Below are positions 10,201 to 17,565 of a stretch of DNA of 64,000 bases, piece after piece. The notes under the pieces were generated by a model. It did no database searches. It saw nothing but the letters and a program-made list of their open reading frames with translations, and was not told the origin of the DNA. The translations under genes and the position numbers were made by a program. The number at the start of each line of letters is the position of its first letter. Position 1 is the stretch's first letter. Source of the DNA: a bacterium (GTDB taxonomy: Bacteria > Electryoneota > RPQS01); NCBI GenBank assembly GCA_036504735.1, contig DASXUQ010000002.1:124001-188000 (forward strand). The letters run 5' to 3'.

Positions 10201-10783
10201 AATAAGGATAGGTCGGCGCCGTCGTGGTCGGATCTAACGCATTCCAGGCGGTATTGGATCCACCGAAAGAAAGCATGCCATTGGTGCTCACATAGCACGA
10301 CGTGTAAGCGGTGCCGTAAAACGAAAAGGGAAAACCGATGGTTGCCGATGCCGAAGCATCATCCCCCGTAGGGCCGTTCGTCGCGTTCGCATCACCGCAG
10401 AGTTCGATCCACGCGTAGCTGGCCGTGTCCGGCGCGACGTTGTCCACATAACGGTAGCCGTAGGCATCCGGCCCGCCCACGTTGTCCAACGCGCTGCCGC
10501 CGCGGCTGGGCTCGCCCACGAACCGCGCGATTTCCGCCTTCTCCGCTGCCGTCACACTGCCGCCGTTCTTCACGCGGTCATACAGTTCATACGCGTGCAG
10601 CTTCTGGGCAACATCGGCGTCCGCAGCCAGTTGCGCCTTGCTCGCCTTCCGAACTGACTTTACAGATACCGCTGACGGAGCCTTTTGCTCCTTCTTCTCT
10701 GTTCCGGCTGCTTGGAGCACACTCGTCGCTCCGAAGGCCAAGATCAGGGCAAGACATACATACCAAAGCGTTCGCTTCACCAT
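7265..10783 (-). CDS. Giant secreted Cys-rich PPC-domain protein, paralog C
   Basis: 1,172 aa from the ATG at 10783, preferred over a start 42 bp upstream because it gives a clean signal peptide (MVKRTLWYVCLALILAFG) after a GGAAGAGAAAGC purine stretch. Modules in order: shared N-terminal module (LDNVGGPDAYGYRYVD, FPFSFYGTAYTS), Ig-like domain, several PPC-like domains (NDNCTS..., NDACANAIHL..., NDLCTGATVM...), and three Cys-rich repeats that begin [GA]RCCYGD and end with an NPC- or TPC-type turn. Such RCCYG-type repeats are known from multi-domain exported proteins of Planctomycetes and related phyla. No catalytic motif was seen. An adhesive or matrix role is an inference. Confidence 0.9.
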   Translation of the reverse strand: MVKRTLWYVCLALILAFGATSVLQAAGTEKKEQKAPSAVSVKSVRKASKAQLAADADVAQKLHAYELYDRVKNGGSVTAAEKAEIARFVGEPSRGGSALDNVGGPDAYGYRYVDNVAPDTASYAWIELCGDANATNGPTGDDASASATIGFPFSFYGTAYTSCYVSTNGMLSFGGSNTAWNALDPTTTAPTYPYFAPFFVDMNTGQGTNGGCTSNGTAPWIRWETFGTAPNQYFVVEWRRMPEYTTGNLFSVEAILYPNGQMKVQYHQTDFMLPTLAARSWAISVDAPGANGLPYWFFNSSNNTTTGHAPAPGRVVWFYQAPGLMHDYSCTTIASPALQQFVGQTVSVTASVSNVGQTTEASPVKYQFNGGAIVSEATAALPQHGVENHTFATQITMPAVAGSYQLKVWTDLVGDLARGNDTASVNIVVRSCYNVDLGSGFVAVTGQANCGLGNTYSSTCLGNYDGGEDMTYKWTCLTEGDYLFRMDPHGTTYPGMLLSNHCPPDSQCVRDTMNSGAVVLSFCQHLMPGTYYIMIDTWPSPNCIPNFDFSIGDCGTGRCCYGDPTNPNCATNTNAACTALNGTWTMGITCATNPCPARPVNDNCTSVTPVSLPATFTGNVNNATHDCSLYSYGDGEVWHAFTTTQCSNVTVSYCNTNAAWNCFETILINGCPCASSVSSSTTDYTTCANGNITIRYNQLPAGTYYLPVEYSVSCNDTGAYSIDVSAIACPPPPPNDACANAIHLTGNVAALPFDNTTAMAASENTNCGMGHDIWYAWSTQCEVDVNMTTCGSLFDTKIAAFSTNSTYACPGATDAPIICNDDTSCGNNASAITFHAMPGNYLIQVGGWSTSIGSGVLTINTSVQCSCDSATQVTVYMNPNSAGHTWVHFNAPTTTGRYKIYESTVKNNDSDPRNNDPAFTLGGVVVATTPGLQMWQDTAAIGQYKNYVVLHDCAPVGRCCYGDVMTPSCAVDTRAECDALQGVWTANTDCSTPCPTPHLARCCYGDPTAPQCATNAHFQCNALGGAWDSLLTCEANPCPIRPANDLCTGATVMTGSGDYTGDNSGCVSAITPAFTCTTAGYFDVWYSFTPTNGGSDTVRTCTGTTYDTIVEVLTGSCGSFTSVACNDDYCTTQSQVAWTAVAGTTYYIRMASYYSTVSPSYQGPYTLTLVAQ

Positions 10784-11396
10784 GCTTTCTCTTCCTCTTC
10801 CTCGGTTGATTTGAAGTTCACCCACAGCTGGGACTTACACCATATTCAAAAATTAATCATACGCGCAGGAAAATCGAGCGGACGTAATCCACCCATCTTA
10901 TGCTAATAGGTGCTAAATATAGCGGCTGAGTCTTAGCCAGTCAATGATAAAGATCAAGGGCTGGAATTCATCGACAGCCTTGGTTGCCTCTTTAACTAAT
11001 ACCATATAATCAGAACTTTATATATTCGTTATTGCTCGCCCATCCCCTTCGCCCTATTTTGCAAGTTCAGTATTTGCAAGGAACCCTCTTACATCATTCT
11101 AAATAGTGTTGCCCCACACGTTTTTGTGGCCTCTCAATTCCTCTATCCTACGGCCCCACGGCACTTAACATACAGCTTAAAGCGGACAACTTTACACCTA
11201 TTCTCCGGCGAATTTCGCTAAACCCGCATATCACGCCAGGATAGGGCAATAGCATCACTCCTGTAAACATCTCATCTCCATAGTGCAATTTACCGTTGCA
11301 AATAGGAATATATGAAATTTTTCACATGAGATGCACACGCATGACGGCAACTCGACACCGTTTGAATTCTTGAGCCCAGGACCGTATCGCTTGAAT
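10784..11396. other. Intergenic region upstream of paralog C
   Basis: About 610 bp without a gene. It holds the paralog C promoter, a TATTTGCAAGGAAC motif at about 11061-11085, and an inverted TTGCAAATAGGAA at 11296-11308. I see nothing else in it. Confidence 0.6.
10916..10944 (-). promoter_or_regulatory. Sigma-70 promoter of paralog C
   Basis: Minus-strand TTGACT (10944-10939), spacer 17, TATATT (10921-10916), about 135 bp before the ATG at 10783; same geometry as for paralogs A and B. Confidence 0.75.
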
Positions 11397-11431
11397 AAAA
11401 AAGGGCGGCCTTCCATGAAGGCCGCCCTTTT
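11397..11431 (-). terminator. Terminator of the CheW/HDOD/receiver operon
   Basis: Perfect 11-bp stem GGGCGGCCTTC/GAAGGCCGCCC (11403-11413 with 11417-11427), 3-nt loop, T6 tract on the minus strand and TTTT on the plus strand. It lies 30 bp after the receiver gene stop. Confidence 0.9.
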
Positions 11432-11456
11432 CTCCTCCCGGTCTTGCCGTTTCCGG

Positions 11457-11891
11457 TCAATCCCGTTCGTCCCGTTTCATTCCCGGTGAGTACAAGATCT
11501 CTCGCAGCTTGGCGACTAACTCATCGCCGAACAGGCTCAAATCCAGCGCATGATCCGAAAATGTCTTCACCACCGTATCGACCGCGCCCAACCCCTGTGG
11601 ACGCCGCGCCAGCTCATCCGCCAGACCCGGCAACCCAGTGACAAACACCACCGGCACATCGCTCTCCTGTCGCAGACAGTGCAGCATTCCCAGTCCATCC
11701 AGCATCGGCATGTCCACGTCCAGTGTGATGACGTCCGGATGCAGATCCCGGGCCTTGGCCAGGCCATCCTCGCCATCCGCCGCCTCGCCGACCACCACAA
11801 AATCCCCTGTGGCTTCTAACAAGAGCTTGATAATCCGCCGCACAAAACGGGAATCATCCACCACGAGCACTCGTACCGCCTGCACAGACAA
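11457..11891 (-). CDS. CheB/CheY-type response regulator receiver protein
   Basis: 144 aa, a single receiver domain. Acidic pair D12-D13, phospho-acceptor D58 in the TLDVDMP context, T85 and K109 in GAVDTVVKTF. The MPMLDGL and GAVD signatures are those of CheB receivers, but no methylesterase domain follows, so this is a stand-alone receiver of about the usual CheY length. It is the last gene of a minus-strand operon with CheW and HDOD genes (gap of 18 bp to HDOD). It probably receives phosphate from a CheA-type kinase encoded elsewhere and may act through the HDOD partner. Confidence 0.9.
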   Translation of the reverse strand: MSVQAVRVLVVDDSRFVRRIIKLLLEATGDFVVVGEAADGEDGLAKARDLHPDVITLDVDMPMLDGLGMLHCLRQESDVPVVFVTGLPGLADELARRPQGLGAVDTVVKTFSDHALDLSLFGDELVAKLREILYSPGMKRDERD

Positions 11892-11909
11892 ACTCCCCCG
11901 TTGGTTGGT

Positions 11910-12863
11910 TCAGTCGCTGGCCAGCCGGATAAACTCCCGCGCCCGCTCAATATTCTCTTCAAGCTCCTCGGCAAAGCGCACAACATCCAGACTGATAATT
12001 TCCGGATTCTGTTTGGCCAGAACATCCCACGCCGGATCCCGCACCAGTTCCTCACTCAGATGAGGCCGCCCGTGAGGATCCAGCAGCATCCGGGTAAACA
12101 GATCCGCCAGCCGCACCACAGCCGTCAGCGGCGCATGGTCCGGCGCGTGGATCGGCTGATGGTGATACCGGATCGCTTCCACGATGGACGGCGGCAGGCA
12201 CCACACTTCTGCCAGCCACGATCCGATCTCGGCATGATCCACACCCATCTTCCGTCCTTCGGCTTCCACCGATGACAGGTGTTCCTCGGCAGCCAGATTG
12301 ACTGCCGCCATGAAATCATTGTGCAAATGCTGCTCGAAGACGATCTTGCCCACGTCGTGCAGCAGTCCGGCGGTGAACTCCACCCCGTGCAACCGCAAAT
12401 GCAGCCGCGTGGCAATCACCCGCGCGATCTCGCCGCAGCCCGCCGAATGCTCCCAGAAGGCGCGACGGTCGAAGTGCTGCGAGCCCGGCACTGGCGGAAA
12501 GGTTTTCAACACGGTGATGCACGTCACCAGGTTATTCAGTTCGCGCATCCCCAGCACCACCAGCGCCATGTTCAGCGATTCGATCCGCCGCGGCATTCCG
12601 TAAAAGGCGCTGTTGGCCACGCGCAGAATCTTGGCCGTGAGCGCCGGGTCGTTGCGGATAATCCGCACAATCTCCGACATGCCGGTCAGCGGATTGGAAG
12701 CCAGCCGGCTGACTTGCAACGCAATGAGCGGCAGCGTCGGCAGATCTCCGGCGGCCAGAATCTGATCTTTAACTTGTTTGAGCCGCGCTTCGTCACTTAC
12801 CGCCAGCGGCGCAGCCGCCGACGGCAACGGAAAAACTCGAACTTCTGCGGGAGTGGTGGCCAT
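11910..12863 (-). CDS. HDOD domain protein
   Basis: 317 aa. HDOD domain from about residue 30 to 240: ILAAGDLPTLP at the start, NDPALTAKILRVANSAFYG, and a retained HD motif in GLLHDVGKIV. Catalytic HD phosphohydrolase chemistry is normally lost in HDOD proteins, so a scaffolding or signalling role is expected; in other bacteria HDOD proteins work with chemotaxis-like systems and cyclic di-GMP. The gene lies between cheW-like and receiver genes with gaps of 11 and 18 bp, so all are probably one mRNA. The last 40 residues are Glu/Arg-rich helix. Confidence 0.9.
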   Translation of the reverse strand: MATTPAEVRVFPLPSAAAPLAVSDEARLKQVKDQILAAGDLPTLPLIALQVSRLASNPLTGMSEIVRIIRNDPALTAKILRVANSAFYGMPRRIESLNMALVVLGMRELNNLVTCITVLKTFPPVPGSQHFDRRAFWEHSAGCGEIARVIATRLHLRLHGVEFTAGLLHDVGKIVFEQHLHNDFMAAVNLAAEEHLSSVEAEGRKMGVDHAEIGSWLAEVWCLPPSIVEAIRYHHQPIHAPDHAPLTAVVRLADLFTRMLLDPHGRPHLSEELVRDPAWDVLAKQNPEIISLDVVRFAEELEENIERAREFIRLASD

Positions 12864-12874
12864 AGCTACGGTTC

Positions 12875-13345
12875 CTATTGAACGGCATCCTGCAGCAGTC
12901 GACCGAAATCCGGCAGGTACATCGGCCGGTTCTCATGACTGGCAACTGCCATAACATAATTTCCTACCGGTCCCGGTGCCGTGGCATCCGTGATCGTGAG
13001 GCTGGCCGGTGTTAACTTCACCACCTCCGATACCCGGTCCACGACAAACCCCACCGGTCCCTTAACATTATCTACGATGACAATCCAATGCGGCGGTACA
13101 CAGGTATCACTCACACCCGCAAACCGTCGTAAATTTACGATCGGGATCCGGCGATCTACCAGTTGAATCTCCCCGGCATAAACCGCAGGAGAATCCGGCG
13201 TCGGAATGATCGGCAATCCGTGATAGATGCCGTAGACTTCATCCACTTCCACCCCGTAATCCGTCCCGCCCAGCACGAAAGACACAAACAACATGTCCCC
13301 CTTGCCTGATCCGACCGTGCCCCGGCCCCGAGTTGCTGTTGTCAC
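12875..13345 (-). CDS. CheW-like adaptor protein
   Basis: 156 aa. A CheW fold is indicated by FVLGGTDYGVEVDEVYGIYHG, VDRRIPIVNLRRF, the HWIVIVDNVKGPVGFVVDRVSEV block and a PDFGRLL end. CheW bridges receptors and the CheA kinase. The first 15 residues are a Gly/Thr-rich extension. It is encoded 10 bp after the XRE regulator and 11 bp before the HDOD gene. No receptor or CheA is in the window. Confidence 0.88.
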   Translation of the reverse strand: MTTATRGRGTVGSGKGDMLFVSFVLGGTDYGVEVDEVYGIYHGLPIIPTPDSPAVYAGEIQLVDRRIPIVNLRRFAGVSDTCVPPHWIVIVDNVKGPVGFVVDRVSEVVKLTPASLTITDATAPGPVGNYVMAVASHENRPMYLPDFGRLLQDAVQ

Positions 13346-13355
13346 AAACTACCCC

Positions 13356-13556
13356 TTATTCCGCCGTTGCTTTAGCCTTCTTTTCCAGTCCGGCTAACAG
13401 CCGGTAGGCAATGCGATTCGGGGCAGACTTGCCGTTCTCCCAGCGATTGACCGTCGAAAAGGTCACGCCGATAAGATGGGCAAAATCTTCTTGCGTAAGC
13501 TGTAATCTCTGCCGAAGCATGCGGATACGCTCCGGCTCCATTCTCTGTTGTTCCAA
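13356..13556 (-). CDS. XRE-family HTH regulator
   Basis: 66 aa Cro/CI-type HTH: MLRQRLQLTQEDFAHLIGV, then STVNRWENGKSAPN. The start is TTG at 13556 with GGAGG 8 bp upstream; an in-frame ATG 15 bp later is an alternative. The motif resembles the stand-alone MqsA/HigA-like HTH domains with NRWENG recognition helices. It heads the operon and may regulate it; no toxin partner is adjacent. Confidence 0.85.
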   Translation of the reverse strand: MEQQRMEPERIRMLRQRLQLTQEDFAHLIGVTFSTVNRWENGKSAPNRIAYRLLAGLEKKAKATAE

Positions 13557-13734
13557 AGGTTAAGCCTCCCGAAAGGTCATTTCGTTCTTGGTTTCCTATG
13601 CTGAACTGCAAGTCCCGTGCCCTTGCCGATTCTATAGGGTTTCCCACCACTGCGGACCCACTGTTTCCCCTCCTATGATCCCTTATGCAAATCACAACCC
13701 CATTCCAAACTTTTTGCCAGCCCGGGTTTTGTCC

Positions 13735-13763
13735 TTGCATTGCCGCAGGGCCCGATGTATATT
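13735..13763 (+). promoter_or_regulatory. Promoter of the subtilisin gene
   Basis: TTGCAT (13735-13740), spacer 17, TATATT (13758-13763). It leaves a leader of about 195 nt before the ATG at 13966. The leader contains CTTGCAAATA at 13816-13825. Confidence 0.65.
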
Positions 13764-13965
13764 GGCTTGATTTGCTATCTTCGCCCGGTTCATAGACCGA
13801 AGAGCTTCTCTTTGTCTTGCAAATACAGCTTCTTGACTGGCAAAATCCACGGCAAATCCGCATGAAAATCCTTTGCGCACGGAGGCGCGGCTGATGCCCT
13901 TCTGCCCTGCCCATTGTGACCTGTTTAGCATTGATTATTGTGAAGTTTATGGATCCGGAGGAGTG

Positions 13966-16900
13966 ATGAGCGTTCGATTCCGCGTTGGGATGAGTCTGGT
14001 TCTGATCCTTGTGCTGCTGTCCGCCGGCGTGGCTTCGGCCCGTGACTACAAGCTGACCACCGATGGTCAGGCGTACTATTTTGACCTCAGCCTGTCCAAA
14101 GTTGCCGTAGGCTTTGCCCCATCCATGTCCGCCGAGGCCCGCGCGACCTTCCTGTCCACTCTCCCCGCCGTGGCCGCCGCGCCCATCGAACGCGTTGAGG
14201 CCCCGCTCGGCATGACCATTATTCGCCTGAAATCGTTCTCGGATGAGCAGGCCGTGCTCGCCACCCTCGCTTCCCTCGAAGCCTCGCCGCTGGTAGACTG
14301 GGCCGCTCCCGTACTGCTCTACGACGGCCTCGAACACGTTCCGACTCCGCATCTCTACGTGCAATTTGCCTCCGGGACTCCGCAGCCCACTGCGCAATCC
14401 ATTCTCAGCCGCTATGGTCTCACCCTTCTCAAACGCTGTGATGACTGGGCCGCGAACGTGGTGTATGCAGGCCGCGCCAAAGGCAGCGGTGTGGAGAGTC
14501 TCGATCTGGCCAACACCCTGATGTCCGATCCTTCCGTCGTCTGGGCAGCGCCCGATTTCAACCGCATCATGCGCCTGAACACCAATGATCCCCTTTACGG
14601 CAACCAATGGTACCTGTATCAGGCCAGCCGGCATGACATCCACGCCCCCGAAGCCTGGGCCATTACCACCGGCGACACCTTCGCCGTCATTTCCATCTGC
14701 GATGTCGGTGTTCAAATTGCTCATCCAGATCTGGCGGGCCATGTCAATACCGGCTATGATGCGTCCGACGGCGACAGTGATCCGACGCCTAACACCACCT
14801 ATCAGGATGACGGCCACGGCACCTGCGCCGCGGGAATCGCCGCCGCGGTCACCAACAACTCCACCGGCATTGCCGGCGTGGGCTACAATTGCCGCCTCAT
14901 CGGCACGCGGATGGGGTACATCGCCGCCGGAGGCTCCGGGATCCAGACCAGCGATAGCTGGATTATCAACTGCATCAACTACTCGCGCGATCACGCCAAG
15001 GTTCAGTCCGACTCGTGGGGCGGCGGGTCGCCGTCCAGTGCCGTCAACACCGCGCTGCAAAATGCCAAAAATGCCGGACTGACCATTCTCTTCTCTTCCG
15101 GCAACAACAACACCGCCGTCTCATGGCCGGCCACTCAGTCCAGCGTCATCGCCGTCGGTGCCACCAATGCCAATGATTACCGCTGCACACCTGCCGATTG
15201 GGGCTCGGGACAGGGGTCCAACTATGGCGCATCGCTGGATGTCGTCGCTCCCGGCAACAACCAGTACGCGACCGACGATTCCCGCACCGGCGCGGGCTAC
15301 AGCACCGGTTCCTACTTCGCGTCGTTTGGCGGCACCTCCGGTGCCTGCCCCGTCGCGGCAGGAGTCTGTGCGCTGATTATTTCCCGCAACCACGCGCTGA
15401 CTCCCGACTCCGTGCAATCCATCCTGCAACGCACGGCCAATGATCAGGTCGGCAATCCTACCGAAGATACTCCCGGCTGGGATCAGTACATGGGCTGGGG
15501 CCGCGTCAATGCCGGAGCCGCCGTCGCCGCCGCCAGCGGTTACACCATCACGTCGCCCAATGGCGGTGAAACCTGGTTCACCGGCGAAACCCACAGCATC
15601 ACTTGGACCACCGCTTCTGTCACCGGCAATGTGAAGCTCGAACTCAACCGCAGCTATCCTGCCGGCACATGGGAAACCATCGTCGCCAGCATCAGCAACA
15701 CGGGGTCCTACTCATGGCCGGTCACCGCTCCGGCATCTGCCGTCGCGCGTATTCGCGTCAGCAGCGTGACCACGCCCGCCATCAATGACATCTCCGATAA
15801 CAACTTCACCATTTCCGCGCCGATGGTCACCGTCACGTCGCCCAACGGCGGCGAGTCGCCGTGGGCCGGTCAGAGCATTACTCTCAGTTGGACCTCCGGC
15901 GGCTTCACCGGCAATGTGAATATCGACCTTAACCGCACCTATCCTTCCGGTGCGTGGGAAACGCTCTATTCCAACGTCGCCAATGATGGCAGCGAACCGT
16001 GGACCGTCACCGTTCCCGCCACCACACAGGCTCGCATTCGCGTCACCAGTGTCAGCACTCCGTCGGCCACCGATGTTTCCGATGCCAATTTCACCATTCT
16101 CGCGCCCATCGTCACGGTACTTTCACCCAACGGCGGCGAGCAGTTGAATGTCGGCGTCTCCCATAACATCACCTGGCTGCCTACAGGCTTCACCAGCCCC
16201 GTTTCCATCGAAATAAACCGCGCTTATCCGGCAGGCACTTGGGAAATGGTGTTCCCCAGTCTGCTCAATGACAGCATGGAAGCCTGGACGGTCTCCGGCC
16301 CGACCACCACGCAGGCCCGCATCCGCATTACCAGTCTTGCCGTGCCCACGACCTCCGATGTTTCCGATGCCAACTTCACCATTGCCGGGGCGCCGCCGCG
16401 CATTGTGCATGATGCCCTCGGGGACATCGCCACCGGCACAGGCAACGCCGTGGTGCGCGCATCCAGTACCTCCAGCAGTATTGCCTTCGTCTCCCTGTAT
16501 TATCGGGCCGTTGGCACCACACCCTTTACCCAGATCGCCGTTCCCTTTGCCGCCGCTCCGGATTACTACGCGCGCAGCCTGTCATTCCTGCTGCCCGGCT
16601 CCTATGAATATTACGTCGAAGCCACCGACAATGTCTCTCAGGTCAGCCGCGTCCCTTCTACGGCGCCCGCCGCTCTCTACACCTTCACCGTAGGTCCTTT
16701 GGGCGGCGCGGAACTCGGCTATGATGATGGCTCCGCCGAATGGTTCAACTATCCCGGCGCGGACAGCATCAGCTTCCGCTGGGCGGTCAAGTTCGGACCC
16801 GTGCCCACACCCTTTGCCCTGTACGGCGCGCGCTTTGCCGCTTCCCGCAGTCTGCCCGACACGGCGCACACACCTGTGCATGTCGCCGTCTATCTGTCCG

Positions 16901-17454
16901 ACGGCCCCGCAGGAATGCCCGGTACTCTGCTCGGCAGCTACACCAAGGGCTCCGTCGGCAATATCGTCGGCGGGCTTCCCACAGGCACGAACTGGGCACA
17001 GGTGATCTTCCGTGATGCCACCGGTAATCCCCTGCTGATCCCGTCCTCCGAGTTCTACATTGCCGTCTCCGAGATTCAGGAAGGATACTTCGAAGCCTTT
17101 GGCCGCGACACCAACGGTGCCAATGCCCACCACTCCTACGTATTCGATCCCTGTGACAATCAGTGGTTCAGCGAAGACGCCGCCGACACCTTAGTCACTC
17201 ACGCCGGCAACCGCCTCATCCGGGCACAGGGCTTCGGTCTTGTGCCGCCTGCTTTGACCATCAACCGCGTCGGCAATGACGTCCGCCTCTTCTGGAATAA
17301 CATGGGCGCGCCGGCCTACAAGGTCTACAATGCCGCCACTCCCGGTGGCCCGTTCAATTTCATTCAGACCACCGCTGACACCTTCCTCACCGTCTCCGGT
17401 GCCGACAGTGTCACGGCGCGCACTTTCTATCAGGTCCAGTCTGTGACACAGTAA
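13966..17454 (+). CDS. Secreted subtilisin-like (S8) serine protease with Ig-like repeats
   Basis: 1,162 aa from the ATG at 13966, chosen because GGAGGAG lies at 13957-13963 and a signal peptide follows (MSVRFRVGMSLVLILVLLSAG). Propeptide about 25-200. S8 triad: D246 (ICDVGVQIAHPDL), H284 (DDGHGTC) and S458 (GGTSGACP). The usual second His of HGTH is Cys here, and GTSMA is GTSGA. Three Kre9/KNH-like Ig repeats (SPNGGE...W, about 95 residues each) fill about 526-806. A C-terminal module follows (YDDGSAEWFNYPG, ARFAASRSLPDTAHTP) and then a final FN3-like strand region. The end of the protein is homologous to the next gene. It has no FlgD-like sorting tail. Confidence 0.93.
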   Translation: MSVRFRVGMSLVLILVLLSAGVASARDYKLTTDGQAYYFDLSLSKVAVGFAPSMSAEARATFLSTLPAVAAAPIERVEAPLGMTIIRLKSFSDEQAVLATLASLEASPLVDWAAPVLLYDGLEHVPTPHLYVQFASGTPQPTAQSILSRYGLTLLKRCDDWAANVVYAGRAKGSGVESLDLANTLMSDPSVVWAAPDFNRIMRLNTNDPLYGNQWYLYQASRHDIHAPEAWAITTGDTFAVISICDVGVQIAHPDLAGHVNTGYDASDGDSDPTPNTTYQDDGHGTCAAGIAAAVTNNSTGIAGVGYNCRLIGTRMGYIAAGGSGIQTSDSWIINCINYSRDHAKVQSDSWGGGSPSSAVNTALQNAKNAGLTILFSSGNNNTAVSWPATQSSVIAVGATNANDYRCTPADWGSGQGSNYGASLDVVAPGNNQYATDDSRTGAGYSTGSYFASFGGTSGACPVAAGVCALIISRNHALTPDSVQSILQRTANDQVGNPTEDTPGWDQYMGWGRVNAGAAVAAASGYTITSPNGGETWFTGETHSITWTTASVTGNVKLELNRSYPAGTWETIVASISNTGSYSWPVTAPASAVARIRVSSVTTPAINDISDNNFTISAPMVTVTSPNGGESPWAGQSITLSWTSGGFTGNVNIDLNRTYPSGAWETLYSNVANDGSEPWTVTVPATTQARIRVTSVSTPSATDVSDANFTILAPIVTVLSPNGGEQLNVGVSHNITWLPTGFTSPVSIEINRAYPAGTWEMVFPSLLNDSMEAWTVSGPTTTQARIRITSLAVPTTSDVSDANFTIAGAPPRIVHDALGDIATGTGNAVVRASSTSSSIAFVSLYYRAVGTTPFTQIAVPFAAAPDYYARSLSFLLPGSYEYYVEATDNVSQVSRVPSTAPAALYTFTVGPLGGAELGYDDGSAEWFNYPGADSISFRWAVKFGPVPTPFALYGARFAASRSLPDTAHTPVHVAVYLSDGPAGMPGTLLGSYTKGSVGNIVGGLPTGTNWAQVIFRDATGNPLLIPSSEFYIAVSEIQEGYFEAFGRDTNGANAHHSYVFDPCDNQWFSEDAADTLVTHAGNRLIRAQGFGLVPPALTINRVGNDVRLFWNNMGAPAYKVYNAATPGGPFNFIQTTADTFLTVSGADSVTARTFYQVQSVTQ

Positions 17455-17480
17455 ACACATCACAGAGTTATTCTGCGTAA

Positions 17481-17517
17481 TCGCCGCGGGACGTCTCCAA
17501 CTCCTGCGGCGACCCGT
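17481..17517 (+). terminator. Possible weak terminator between subtilisin and BNR genes
   Basis: 11-bp stem with one G-T pair (17481-17491 with 17502-17512), loop of 10, then CCCGTTTCTTCCC. The T tract is poor, so it may only attenuate read-through into 17566. Confidence 0.45.
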
Positions 17518-17565
17518 TTCTTCCCGTCCCGTCAACGCGTTCATCTCATAGAAAGGACAGGCATC

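Noticed and set aside
13372-15060. Long minus-strand frame of 562 codons
   Set aside because: It overlaps the XRE gene and the secreted protease; the Gly/Arg-rich sequence is the antisense of a GC-rich subtilisin gene with clear catalytic motifs.
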